From positions 4,340,001 through 4,404,000 of the forward strand of contig CBDCVZ010000010.1 in NCBI GenBank assembly GCA_965223215.1: a stretch of 64,000 bases of DNA, given 5' to 3'. This stretch comes from JABDMH01 sp965223215. GTDB lineage: Bacteria > Bacteroidota > Bacteroidia > Chitinophagales > Saprospiraceae. A model generated the notes under the pieces. That model did not search any database. It saw only the letters and a program-made list of their open reading frames with translations, and was not told the origin of the DNA. Below, piece by piece: positions 1 to 8,863 of this stretch. The position numbers and the translations under genes were made by a program. Positions within the stretch are counted from its first letter, which is position 1. Every line of letters begins with the position of its first letter.

Positions 1-74
1 GCTGCTAAGTGACAATTCTTAATCCCAGTAGGATCAACCCTCGCGAGTCAGTCTTGCTTTACTCGATCCTAAGT

Positions 75-686
75 TTATCCTTTGGCCACTTTATACCGTC
101 GAGATACTTCATCCCAATTAATCACATTAAAAAAAGCGGCTACGTAATCTGGCCGTCGGTTTTGATAGTTGAGATAGTAGGCGTGCTCCCATACATCTAA
201 TCCCAAAATTGGGGTGCCTTGAACGTTACTTACATCCATCACGGGGTTGTCTTGGTTGGCAGTGTTGGTTACAGCAAGGTGACCCGCTTTATCCACTAAA
301 AGCCAAGCCCAACCCGATCCAAATTGAGTGGTTGCGGCCTTTGAGAATGCATCCTTAAATGCTGCAAAAGACCCAAATCTTTCGTTGATCGCATCGGCAA
401 GCTCACCCGAGGGTTCACCTCCTCCATCGGGAGACATCACTTCCCAAAACAAGCAGTGATTATAATAACCGCCGCCATTGTTACGTACACCCGTGGGATG
501 ATTTGACACCGTGGAGAGAATTTCTTCAATGGTCTTATTTTCGAGGTCCGTTCCCTCTATAGCGGCATTGAGTTTAGTCGTATACCCATTGTGATGTTTG
601 CCGTGATGGACTTCCATGGTTCGCGTATCAATATGGGGCTCAAGTGCATCTTTAGCATATGGTAAATCAGGTAGTGTAAAAGACAT
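75..686 (-). CDS. sodA: Superoxide dismutase, Mn-type (Fe/Mn family)
   Basis: Cytoplasmic enzyme that converts superoxide to oxygen and hydrogen peroxide. The 203-residue protein has the normal family length and no signal peptide. The four metal ligands are visible: His27 (in EVHHGKHH), His77 (in GGGYYNHCLFW), Asp164 and His168 (in DVWEHAYY). Gly in the NNGGG stretch together with Gln145 in TANQDNP is the pattern usual for Mn-type rather than Fe-type enzymes, so Mn or cambialistic use is inferred. The ATG at 686 fits the family N-terminus (short lead, then LPYAKDALEPHI). It reads leftward after fdhD on the same strand, with a 114-bp gap holding an inverted repeat, so it may have its own promoter there. 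Confidence 0.96.
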   Translation of the reverse strand: MSFTLPDLPYAKDALEPHIDTRTMEVHHGKHHNGYTTKLNAAIEGTDLENKTIEEILSTVSNHPTGVRNNGGGYYNHCLFWEVMSPDGGGEPSGELADAINERFGSFAAFKDAFSKAATTQFGSGWAWLLVDKAGHLAVTNTANQDNPVMDVSNVQGTPILGLDVWEHAYYLNYQNRRPDYVAAFFNVINWDEVSRRYKVAKG

Positions 687-751
687 GTTTTTATTTTTAA
701 CGTTGAAAAATCAGGTGTGTTAGAAGTCGACACACACAAGGTCTCAAAGTA

Positions 752-779
752 CAAACAATTTCAGAATTGTAATTGTTTG
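752..779. repeat. Inverted repeat between fdhD and sodA
   Basis: A perfect 9-bp inverted repeat, CAAACAATT at 752-760 and AATTGTTTG at 771-779, has a 10-nt spacer. A second, nested one (ACAATT at 755-760 and AATTGT at 765-770) overlaps it. It lies 65-95 bp upstream of the sodA start. No T-run follows on either strand, so it looks more like an operator than a terminator. The regulator is unknown. Confidence 0.4.
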
Positions 780-800
780 AGGTCAGGCTTTGAATTGGAA

Positions 801-1622
801 TTAGCGCTGCAAGAAACGATGATTCCCACTATAGATGTTACAGCGATCTTGTCCCAGAAATGCAATAAGTGTCATGTCGTATTCTTTCGCCAGCTCTACT
901 GCTAAACTAGAAGGAGCACCGACTGCTGCCATGATGGGAATGCCAGCCGTCAGAGCCTTTTGAACGAGTTCAAAACTCGCTCGACCACTCACCAAAACAG
1001 TAGCCTCTTCAAGAGGTATCCTTTGATTCATCAGGGCCTGGCCGATCACTTTGTCCATGGCGTTGTGTCGACCCACATCCTCCATGGTATGATGCTCTTG
1101 CTCACCCACACAGAGGGCCACAGCATGATTGCCTCCTGTTTTCTGAAAAAGAGATTGAGCCCGGCTAAGTTCAGCCAACCACGCTTTCAATTGGCTGAAT
1201 TCAATCATCGGGTGAGCCGGCTTTAAGACCCACGGTATATCTAATTTAAGCTGTTCTATACTGGTTTTGCCGCAAGCTCCACAGCTGGAGGTTGCCAGTA
1301 TGTTCCGCTCCAGGGATTGTCGATCTGGAGACACGTGATATTTTAATTCCACCAATAAATGATCCTCGGAAAGTCTTCGTATCTGGACAACATCTGATTT
1401 TTTCTCAATGATGTGTTCACTAAAGAGAAATCCATAGGTCAACTCAAGATCATGACCGGGTGTCCGCATGGTAATGGCAAATGTAAAGGTTGCACGCTGA
1501 CCCTTGGCTCCAGATCTCAGTGAAATTTGCAGTGGCTGTTCCACGATCACTACATCTGTTGAGGATCGCATAATTTGCTTGTGAAGCAGCTGAATATCTA
1601 CTACCTGCAACGAATCATCCAT
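801..1622 (-). CDS. fdhD: Formate dehydrogenase accessory sulfurtransferase FdhD
   Basis: FdhD passes sulfur from a cysteine desulfurase to the molybdenum (bis-MGD) cofactor, which activates formate dehydrogenases. The protein has the two catalytic cysteines in SSCGACGK (Cys114 and Cys117 from the chosen start) and the family motif EDVGRHNAMDKVIG near residues 180-193. Length (273 residues) is normal. I chose the ATG at 1622 because it overlaps the stop of the upstream gene (ATGGATGA), suggesting translational coupling; an in-frame ATG at 1664 would add 14 residues. No molybdoenzyme gene is in this window, so the client enzyme must be elsewhere. Confidence 0.93.
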   Translation of the reverse strand: MDDSLQVVDIQLLHKQIMRSSTDVVIVEQPLQISLRSGAKGQRATFTFAITMRTPGHDLELTYGFLFSEHIIEKKSDVVQIRRLSEDHLLVELKYHVSPDRQSLERNILATSSCGACGKTSIEQLKLDIPWVLKPAHPMIEFSQLKAWLAELSRAQSLFQKTGGNHAVALCVGEQEHHTMEDVGRHNAMDKVIGQALMNQRIPLEEATVLVSGRASFELVQKALTAGIPIMAAVGAPSSLAVELAKEYDMTLIAFLGQDRCNIYSGNHRFLQR

Positions 1623-1986
1623 GTCCCGCCTTTGGATTTGGAAAGAGATCCTCCTCATTTTCATGAGGTCTGTCTTGTAGGCACCTGAAGTCTTTTTCGA
1701 TGGTCAACTTCAACGTGCCGCCATCCTTAAGGGGCAAATCCTCATAGATGCCGATGTTATCTGAAGTGGACCAGGTAGATAGGATTTTACTTGGCACCAA
1801 AACCCTCAGTTGATCTGCCCACTGAACTTCAAATACATCTCCGCTACTGCCGAGGATTTGATATTGAAACGATCGCCCATTCGGTAATTGAATCGTATCT
1901 GTTACCTGAAGATGATTGGAGCAACTCGACACTTCTCCCTGTGACAAACGCAACCTTATACTACTGCCATTGATCCGTAACTTCAT
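1615..1986 (-). CDS. Small conserved protein next to fdhD (DUF7009-like)
   Basis: A 123-residue soluble protein with no signal peptide or membrane segment. It opens with MKLRINGSSIRLRLSQGEV, and the C-terminal third carries GGTLKLTIEKDF followed by RCLQDRP and an acidic stretch. I recognise this as a small Bacteroidota family found beside molybdenum-cofactor or fdhD genes, probably the one named DUF7009; the family name is from memory. It overlaps fdhD by 8 bp, which argues for a shared role in formate dehydrogenase or molybdoenzyme maturation. It is divergent from fumC, with 48 bp between the starts. Confidence 0.75.
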   Translation of the reverse strand: MKLRINGSSIRLRLSQGEVSSCSNHLQVTDTIQLPNGRSFQYQILGSSGDVFEVQWADQLRVLVPSKILSTWSTSDNIGIYEDLPLKDGGTLKLTIEKDFRCLQDRPHENEEDLFPNPKAGHG

Positions 1987-2034
1987 TCAGTAATTAACTT
2001 AAATTTAGACCCAAAATAATTGTAATTAATAGCA

Positions 2035-3429
2035 ATGGCAACTACGGAGAAATATCGAAATGAAAAAGACAGTATTGGCATCGTCAAGGTGCCAGCCGAC
2101 AAGTATTGGGGTGCACAGACGCAACGCTCCCTAAAAAACTTTGAAATTGGAGGCCACACGATGCCCATTGAGGTGATTCGAGCATTTGCAATCCTTAAAA
2201 AGGCCGCCGCACGAACCAATGCTGAATTGGGGGTGCTGCCCAAAGGAAAAGCCACACTAATTGAGCGCGTATGCAATGAAATCTTGGCTGGCAAGCTAGA
2301 TGATCAATTCCCACTCGTGGTTTGGCAGACCGGTTCGGGTACGCAATCTAATATGAATGTGAACGAAGTCATTGCCAACCGGGCTCACGTCTTAAAGGGT
2401 GGAAATCTACTGGACGAGAAGAAGTCACTTCACCCCAATGATGATGTCAATAAATCGCAAAGTTCTAACGATACTTTCCCCACAGCGATGCACATTGCCG
2501 CTTATAAAGTGCTCGTGGAATCGACGATTCCAGCCATTGATAAACTAAGACAGACGTTTGTTCAAAAATCGAAAGACTACGCTAAAATTGTCAAGATTGG
2601 TCGTACGCACTTCATGGATGCAACACCAGTTACCCTCGGTCAGGAACTCTCCGGCTACGCTGCTCAACTTGATTTTGGCATCAAGTCCATTAAACATTCG
2701 CTGAAGCACCTGTCGCAACTGGCCTTAGGAGGCACGGCGGTAGGCACTGGTCTGAACACACCGAAGGGCTATGCTAAATTGGTTGCAGCTAAAATGGCAG
2801 AAATTAGTGGACATCCCTTCATCACTGCTAAAAACAAATTTGAAGCAATGGCTGCACATGATGCCATTGTTGAATCGCATGGAGCCTTGAAAACAGTAGC
2901 AGCCTCTTTGATGAAAATTGGAAATGACATTCGGATGTTGGCATCCGGACCCAGAAGCGGTATTGGTGAAATCATCATCCCCGCCAACGAACCCGGTTCA
3001 TCCATCATGCCTGGCAAAGTAAATCCAACGCAGGCAGAAGCGCTCACCATGGCCATGGCTCAGGTATTTGGCAATGATGTGGCTATAAACATTGGTGGCA
3101 TGACGGGTCAGTTTGAGTTGAATGTATTTAAACCCGTGATGATATTCAATTTCCTGACCTCAGCACGACTTATTGCCGATGCTGCCCGAAGCTTTGAAAA
3201 GAATTGTATCCGTGGTTTAAAACCCAATCAGGAACGCATTACCCAAAACCTTTACAATTCATTGATGCTGGTAACAGCCCTGAACACCAAAATTGGATAT
3301 GATAAGGCGGCGGACATCGCCAAAAAAGCCTACAAGGAAGGAACCACGCTCAAAGAAGCAGCCATAGCATTGAACTACCTTACCGAAAAACAATTCGAAG
3401 CGTGGGTCCGACCTCAGGATATGGTCTAA
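2035..3429 (+). CDS. fumC: Class II fumarate hydratase
   Basis: Iron-independent fumarase of the TCA cycle, interconverting fumarate and malate in the cytoplasm. At 464 residues it matches the family. Substrate-site motifs are in order: TGSGTQSNMN (residues 99-108), the catalytic-base region GRTHFMDATPVTLGQE (His192), and the signature GSSIMPGKVNP (321-331) with the catalytic serine loop. The C-terminal GYDKAADIAKKA stretch is typical of class II enzymes. The ATG at 2035 starts right before the conserved KYRNEKDSIG. The aminopeptidase gene follows 15 bp downstream on the same strand, so the two are probably co-transcribed. Confidence 0.97.
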   Translation: MATTEKYRNEKDSIGIVKVPADKYWGAQTQRSLKNFEIGGHTMPIEVIRAFAILKKAAARTNAELGVLPKGKATLIERVCNEILAGKLDDQFPLVVWQTGSGTQSNMNVNEVIANRAHVLKGGNLLDEKKSLHPNDDVNKSQSSNDTFPTAMHIAAYKVLVESTIPAIDKLRQTFVQKSKDYAKIVKIGRTHFMDATPVTLGQELSGYAAQLDFGIKSIKHSLKHLSQLALGGTAVGTGLNTPKGYAKLVAAKMAEISGHPFITAKNKFEAMAAHDAIVESHGALKTVAASLMKIGNDIRMLASGPRSGIGEIIIPANEPGSSIMPGKVNPTQAEALTMAMAQVFGNDVAINIGGMTGQFELNVFKPVMIFNFLTSARLIADAARSFEKNCIRGLKPNQERITQNLYNSLMLVTALNTKIGYDKAADIAKKAYKEGTTLKEAAIALNYLTEKQFEAWVRPQDMV

Positions 3430-3444
3430 AAATTTTTGTAGGAA

Positions 3445-4869
3445 ATGAACTTATTTAGTGCAGAGATCTATCGCGAGCGACGGTCACAATTATTTAACCA
3501 AGTGGATGGTGGCATAATATGGATCTTGGGAAATGAGGAAAGTCCTAAAAATTACCGAGATAACACCTACACATTTCGACAGGATAGCAACTTTCTGTAC
3601 TACGGTGGCATATCACAACCTGGTCTCTCCCTTCTTCTCGACTTAGACAGTGGCGACGAATTTTTGTGTGGCCACGACCCAACGGTTGATGATGTGGTGT
3701 GGACAGGTCCGACACCTTCTTTAGCCAAAATGGCCGAGGCAGTTGGCATTTCCAAAACCTTGAATCTTCAGCAAGCAGAAGGCCATCTGCGACAAGCTTG
3801 TCAATCAAAGCGAGCCATTCATTTTACACCTCCCTACCGCGGCGACAATCAGATCAAGATTGGTGATGTTTTGGGCATCTCACCCAGTGAGGTGCTCAGG
3901 GTCACTTCAAGAACGCTAATCGAAGCCATCATCAAACAGCGGTCGATCAAACAACCGGTTGAAATCATACAAATTGAAGAGGCCCTTGCTATAACCCGGG
4001 CTATGCATCTGGAAGTAATGTATGAGACTAGGCCAATGCTGTATGAGTATGACATCATGGCCAAACTCTTGTCCAAAGCTCATCAAAACAACGTAGACAC
4101 CGCCTATCCCGTCATCTTGACCGTTAATGGCCAAACACTGCACAACCACCATCACCACAATCAGATGCAAGCGGGACAACTTCTCTTGGGAGACTTTGGT
4201 GCGGAATCATCCATGCACTATGCGTCGGATATTACCCGTACGCTCCCGGTGGGAGAGCATTTTTCTGGGCAGCAGAAAGAAATCTATTCTTTGGTACAAA
4301 ACATGCTGGATACGGCCGTAATGGCCCTCTCACCTGGCACGCCCTATTTACATATTCATTTGCAAGCGGCAGAGATCATGGCTGAAGGACTAATTGGACT
4401 TGGATTAATGACCGGCAACGCCAAAGAGATCGTCGCCGAGGGGGCTCATGCTCTATTTTTTCCCCATGGTCTGGGACACATGCTTGGGCTCGATGTCCAT
4501 GATATGGAAGACTTGGGAGAAGATCTGGTAGGGTATGATGCTCAAACGGAACGCAGTGCTCAATTTGGTACCAAATCACTGAGACTGGGCAGAGCGCTGC
4601 AGCCTGGCTTTGTCCTGACCGTAGAACCTGGCATCTATTTCATTCCCGAACTGATCGACCTATGGAGAGCTCGTGGGAAATTTGCACAATTTATCAATTA
4701 CGATAAATTGGATGCATATCGAGCATTCGGAGGTATTCGTATCGAAGACAATTACCTGATTACAGAAAATGGATCCAAGTTGTTAGGACCTTCTATTCCC
4801 AAAACCTTGGAAGAGGTCGAATTCCTGCGCAGTATTGACAAATATACACGTGAAAAGACGATTGATTAA
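3445..4869 (+). CDS. Xaa-Pro aminopeptidase (aminopeptidase P, M24B)
   Basis: Metallopeptidase that removes an N-terminal residue preceding proline. The 474-residue protein has an N-terminal AMP_N domain (about 1-140, with ERRSQLF and QDSNFLYYGG) and a C-terminal pita-bread catalytic domain. All five dinuclear metal ligands can be placed: Asp250, Asp262, His345 (in HGLGHMLGLDVHD), Glu394 (in TVEPGIYF) and Glu434 (in GGIRIEDNY). The HNHHHHNQ stretch at about 233-240 precedes the first ligand and is more His-rich than usual. There is no signal peptide, so it is cytoplasmic. Confidence 0.94.
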   Translation: MNLFSAEIYRERRSQLFNQVDGGIIWILGNEESPKNYRDNTYTFRQDSNFLYYGGISQPGLSLLLDLDSGDEFLCGHDPTVDDVVWTGPTPSLAKMAEAVGISKTLNLQQAEGHLRQACQSKRAIHFTPPYRGDNQIKIGDVLGISPSEVLRVTSRTLIEAIIKQRSIKQPVEIIQIEEALAITRAMHLEVMYETRPMLYEYDIMAKLLSKAHQNNVDTAYPVILTVNGQTLHNHHHHNQMQAGQLLLGDFGAESSMHYASDITRTLPVGEHFSGQQKEIYSLVQNMLDTAVMALSPGTPYLHIHLQAAEIMAEGLIGLGLMTGNAKEIVAEGAHALFFPHGLGHMLGLDVHDMEDLGEDLVGYDAQTERSAQFGTKSLRLGRALQPGFVLTVEPGIYFIPELIDLWRARGKFAQFINYDKLDAYRAFGGIRIEDNYLITENGSKLLGPSIPKTLEEVEFLRSIDKYTREKTID

Positions 4870-4946
4870 GGGGCTTTAAATGTTAAAGTTTGGTTCAGAG
4901 TAGGTGAAAATCTCGATTTGAACGTCTATTAATAAAGAGAACCACT

Positions 4947-6203
4947 ATGAAACATTCCACCTACTTCCTTTTTTTTGCCCTCCTCCTTACAATCACCTCC
5001 TGTACTAAAGACATTTGCACTCGCGAAGTGACCTACACAAAAGCGACTGCGAATTATGCCGATCTGGATAAATTCCGTATTCCAGTGGTGAGTGATTATT
5101 CAGCGACCATTATCCAGCCTAGTAAGATTTTCGTTTACGAAAACCTTCTTTTCATGAGTGAAGAGAATCATGGAATTCACATCATTGATAACACAGATCC
5201 GGCGAATCCGGAGAATCTGAATTTTATTGCGATTCCCGGCAATAAGGATCTCATCGTTGTGGATGGGCAACTACATGCGGATAGCTACTATGATTTACTG
5301 GTTATTGATATCAAGGATCCTCGCAATCCTCAACTCATAGCCCGAAATCAAGAGGTGTTTCCTTCGTCGTTGCGCGATGACCAAGGTAATTATCTAGTTG
5401 GCTTTACGTACGAAGAAGTGACGGAGAAAGTGAACTGTGAATCACAATTATTTGATGCTCAAACCCATTTCTTTGACCATAATGAAGACCTGATCGCTCC
5501 TTCGGCTGTACCTACCTCTTTTTCAGGGGCTCAATCTAAAAACGGTGCTGCTGCAGGATCTCTAAGTCGAATGGCAAGTGTTGACAACTACCTCTACATC
5601 ATCAGTCAATCATCTATATACACTTTGGAATTGAGGGGTGGAGGCAATATCGAGCAACGAAATATCACCCAGGTGGGATGGAATATTGAGACCATTTATC
5701 CCCTCAATAATCGACTTTTTCTCGGGGCGCAAAATGGAATGCACATCATGGATATCTCCGATCGCACCAATCCACGGGAGGTGGGTCGCTTTGATCATGA
5801 AACATCTTGTGATCCGGTGTTTCCTACGGATGAGGTAGCGTACGTCACCCTGCGAACGGGGAATGAATGTCAAGGGTCCATCAACCAACTAGATGTTGTA
5901 TCTCTCCGCAATATTTCAAGGCCTCGATTGATCCAGTCCATTCAAATGACAAACCCCCATGGACTTACTTTGCTGAACGATAAGTTGGTCGTTTGCGAAG
6001 GTCCCCACGGTATCCGGATTTTTGATGCCCGTGATCGGGAGAATCTAAGCCTACTTTCAGCGGATGATTCTTTCACAGCATACGACGTAATTCCGAATCC
6101 CAATGACTCCGGTATGTTGTTGATCATTGGCAATGAGGGTTTGATACAGTTTTCAATCGATAATGAAAATCGATTGTCAGAACTCAGCACCATCGGTTTC
6201 TAA
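4947..6203 (+). CDS. LVIVD-repeat beta-propeller lipoprotein
   Basis: Predicted lipoprotein of 418 residues. The first 19 residues form a signal peptide ending in a lipobox (TITSC, Cys19). The rest holds LVIVD-type propeller blades, seen as repeated motifs such as GIHIIDNTDPANPE, LLVIDIKDPRNPQ and MHIMDISDRTNPRE. Such proteins sit on the cell envelope; no enzymatic residues are recognisable and the function is unknown. A candidate promoter lies just upstream (TTTG at 4889-4892, TCGATTTG at 4913-4920, one mismatch to TAnnTTTG). The barrel gene downstream starts 7 bp after the stop, so the two are probably expressed together. Confidence 0.85.
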   Translation: MKHSTYFLFFALLLTITSCTKDICTREVTYTKATANYADLDKFRIPVVSDYSATIIQPSKIFVYENLLFMSEENHGIHIIDNTDPANPENLNFIAIPGNKDLIVVDGQLHADSYYDLLVIDIKDPRNPQLIARNQEVFPSSLRDDQGNYLVGFTYEEVTEKVNCESQLFDAQTHFFDHNEDLIAPSAVPTSFSGAQSKNGAAAGSLSRMASVDNYLYIISQSSIYTLELRGGGNIEQRNITQVGWNIETIYPLNNRLFLGAQNGMHIMDISDRTNPREVGRFDHETSCDPVFPTDEVAYVTLRTGNECQGSINQLDVVSLRNISRPRLIQSIQMTNPHGLTLLNDKLVVCEGPHGIRIFDARDRENLSLLSADDSFTAYDVIPNPNDSGMLLIIGNEGLIQFSIDNENRLSELSTIGF

Positions 6204-6210
6204 CCGGCTA

Positions 6211-6993
6211 ATGCGTCTGGCTGCTTTCATATTAGCCCTGTTGTTTCCTTTTCAGACAGCACTTGTGGCACAAATAGGCGCGGACTTTGAATTGGATGCC
6301 AGTATTGAACTTGGAGATGGTAGTCACATCCTGGGCCAGCTCATACGAAAGGATAGGCATTCGATCACCTTGCGCTTATCCACGGGAGATACACTGGAAA
6401 TCGACTACGGATACATCAAGCGTTTCCGGGGTGGAGATGATCGGATGCTGATGCACCGAAAGGGAAACTTCCACTACAAGTCGGGTGCCTATTTCAATTT
6501 ATCCTGGGGGTTTGCCAGTAGTCGGGCTCTACCTTCTTCTCATACACATATTCGGGTTGCCCGTAGAATATCTTATCAGAAATCACTGGGCTTTGGCGTT
6601 GGATTAGACACTTATCAGGGTGATTTCACCTTTGATAGCTATTCCTATCTTTCCCTCTACGCCTATGGCCGCTACTACTTGAATAAAAACAAGAAGAGAA
6701 CGCGTCCTTTTCTTAGCGGTGGCTTAGGTTATGGATTTGCTGAGAATGTAATAGATCAATGGAACCTCCAAGAGGGTGTCTATCGGGGTGGTATCATGTG
6801 CAAACCAAGCTTTGGGTTCCATTTTGGTTCGAAAAGTAAACTTAAAACTCTCCTGTCCTGGTCATACCACATTCAAAACACCAATGCCCAATACAGCACC
6901 CCAGAATGGTGGTGGGGACCTACCGTTTCCTCCGTCCGGGAGAAGATTTGGTTCATGCGAACGGGGATAAGCCTTACGTTTGAGTATAATTAA
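6211..6993 (+). CDS. Outer-membrane beta-barrel protein, unknown function
   Basis: A 260-residue secreted protein. I chose the ATG at 6211, directly after the upstream stop, because it gives a clean signal peptide (MRLAAFILALLFPFQTALVAQ). An in-frame start at 6163 would overlap the previous gene. After a short domain (DGSHILGQLIRKDRHSITL, seemingly an Sm-like or barrel-like fold) come alternating hydrophobic/aromatic strands (for example FHYKSGAYFNLSWGF and PFLSGGLGYGF) and an aromatic C-terminus (LTFEYN), the profile of a small outer-membrane barrel. It forms a pair with the LVIVD lipoprotein and converges on the DUF1080 gene with a 30-bp gap. Confidence 0.78.
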   Translation: MRLAAFILALLFPFQTALVAQIGADFELDASIELGDGSHILGQLIRKDRHSITLRLSTGDTLEIDYGYIKRFRGGDDRMLMHRKGNFHYKSGAYFNLSWGFASSRALPSSHTHIRVARRISYQKSLGFGVGLDTYQGDFTFDSYSYLSLYAYGRYYLNKNKKRTRPFLSGGLGYGFAENVIDQWNLQEGVYRGGIMCKPSFGFHFGSKSKLKTLLSWSYHIQNTNAQYSTPEWWWGPTVSSVREKIWFMRTGISLTFEYN

Positions 6994-7023
6994 GCCTCCC
7001 CTCTCAGCCCAGGATGGGTTAGA

Positions 7024-8394
7024 TTATAGGAGCTTTCGCACTTTGATACTTCGGAAACTTACGGCGTTGCCATGATCCTGCAGCAGTAAGTGCCCTTCTT
7101 TGGCCTCCCCAAAGTCTTTCCAATCCTTGTATTTGCTTTTAGCAACCAACTCACGGAAGGACCTGGATCCACGTTTGTATTCGAGCACTCTGACGTAGTT
7201 GAGCCAATGTGTGACATTGTTGTTTTTATCAACTACGATGCGGGCATGATTCCAATCGCCGGGTTGTTTGACAAAGCGATCCTTCTTTTGAGCGGTTATC
7301 AAATCATAGAGTGAAGCCAGGGTGCGATTGCCGGCGATGCCATTCTTGGCATCGGGATGATTCTCGTCATCCAGCAGCTGATACTCAAGACCAATCGCCG
7401 ATCCTTCCTTTTGGCCATACTCCTCTGTTACAAAATACTTAATACCACTGTTCGCCCCTTCGGTCAACTTGAAATCCAAGCTAAATTCAAAGGCACCAAA
7501 CTCAGCCTTGGTAACGATGTCACCACCGTGCTGTGCTTCACCTCCTCCCGACTCCATTACTTTTAGTTCACCGTCATCAACCGTCCAGCCCCTAGACGGA
7601 AAGGTTTCAGCATGTGCGCCTCGCCATAAATCCGTGCCTTTGCCATCAAATAGACTGGTCCATCCCATGGCTCTTTCGGCCTCAGAAAGGTGGTTGGGGA
7701 TCAAGTTGTTCACGTGTGGAAAAGTCCCCTCTTTGCGCTCGATTTTGGAAGTCTTGATGCGAATGTTACGCCAAAGAATCTCGCGCCCCACCAGCTCAGG
7801 TCGATCAATGGAATGGATTTGTAAGGCAATAAATCCTTCCCTCGTCATATCATCGATCAGATAGGCTGCAGGAACTCCATTGAGCCATGTCTTTATTTCG
7901 TTGCCGATCGCCTCAACATATACTTTATTCCATTCGTCTTTTTTAAAAGCCTTACCCCCCTCTGGATTGAGCTCCATTGGAAACAACCAACCGCGCCGCG
8001 ACTGATCATAAATTCCACCAGACCACGCACGTTCAGAGGGATCAATTTCAACCTGATATCCGTGGACATTACCACTCTGGTAGTCCGTACTGTTACTGCG
8101 GATTTGGACACCCGAGTTCAGAAAATTATCGATTTGGAACTCAAACTCCAAAGCAAAATCCGTGAAGTTTTGCTCGGTGGCTAGAAAGGTGGTCTTTGCA
8201 CCGCGCTTACTGGTGCCGACGATCGCACCATCAATCACTTCAAATTCGGCATTGCCATTCAATCTCTGCCAACCGGTTAGGTTTTTACCATTAAATAGTT
8301 CCATCCATTCACCGGGAGGTGCTTGCTTGACATTGCTGCCACAAGCTAGGAGCAACAATAAACTGATGAGATATAGTACTGCTGATTTTTTCAC
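7024..8394 (-). CDS. Lipoprotein with two DUF1080 (3-keto-disaccharide hydrolase-like) domains
   Basis: A 456-residue lipoprotein carrying two DUF1080 domains, a concanavalin-like sandwich family associated with sugar metabolism and 3-keto-disaccharide hydrolysis. Domain 1 is about residues 28-215 (WMELFNGKNLTGWQ to ILWRNIRI). Domain 2 is about 240-456 (WTSLFDGKGTDLWRG to VSFRSIKVRKL). I prefer the GTG start at 8394 because it gives a standard lipoprotein leader (KKSAVLYLISLLLLLACGS, lipobox LLAC); a TTG 12 codons upstream gives an odd long N-region. A TATCTTTG element lies at 8453-8460. The two copies are clearly diverged, so the duplication is old. The actual substrate is unknown. Confidence 0.86.
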   Translation of the reverse strand: MKKSAVLYLISLLLLLACGSNVKQAPPGEWMELFNGKNLTGWQRLNGNAEFEVIDGAIVGTSKRGAKTTFLATEQNFTDFALEFEFQIDNFLNSGVQIRSNSTDYQSGNVHGYQVEIDPSERAWSGGIYDQSRRGWLFPMELNPEGGKAFKKDEWNKVYVEAIGNEIKTWLNGVPAAYLIDDMTREGFIALQIHSIDRPELVGREILWRNIRIKTSKIERKEGTFPHVNNLIPNHLSEAERAMGWTSLFDGKGTDLWRGAHAETFPSRGWTVDDGELKVMESGGGEAQHGGDIVTKAEFGAFEFSLDFKLTEGANSGIKYFVTEEYGQKEGSAIGLEYQLLDDENHPDAKNGIAGNRTLASLYDLITAQKKDRFVKQPGDWNHARIVVDKNNNVTHWLNYVRVLEYKRGSRSFRELVAKSKYKDWKDFGEAKEGHLLLQDHGNAVSFRSIKVRKLL

Positions 8395-8863
8395 ACAAAA
8401 GGCTTTATAACGTGAATCTCTCACCGACAAATCTTCTTGGTCAAGGGGCGCGCAAAGATAGATAAGTTTAATTAACCACCCCTCGATCCCAATGACCGCG
8501 CTTCAGTATAGAGCCGTTGCAGCCGTTCACCTGAGACCGCGATATGAAGGCTCCTTGGACTAGCCATCTCCGTCAAAATCAATAGGCCATGACTGATGGT
8601 CACTGAAAACCATGAAAATTTCTACGGTTATCGGTGGGGGATCTGACCAAAAGGGGAGATATTGATTTGAATGAAGACTCTCACCTAAAAAGCCATTAAG
8701 AATAAATGGTTTTATTCCTACACTTAAAACGGCTATAGAATTTACTCTAGCCTAGCGCGGATAAATAGCAGCGTGTGCCAGTGCGATTGATCCGATATTC
8801 TGAGCACTCCAATGCCTCCATGGCAACCATCGTGTAACAGGAAATTTCCCATTCCATGCTAGC
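8395..8863. other. Intergenic region without a recognisable gene
   Basis: 469 bp between two minus-strand genes. The right-hand part has no credible coding frame, no tRNA arms, no strong terminator and no repeats that I can see. The only element I can point to is TATCTTTG on the minus strand near the left end. Confidence 0.5.
8453..8460 (-). promoter_or_regulatory. Candidate Bacteroidota -7 element for the DUF1080 gene
   Basis: The minus strand reads TATCTTTG, an exact TAnnTTTG match, about 60 bp upstream of the GTG start at 8394. No convincing TTTG partner is seen 19-20 bp further upstream, so this is a tentative call. Confidence 0.4.
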
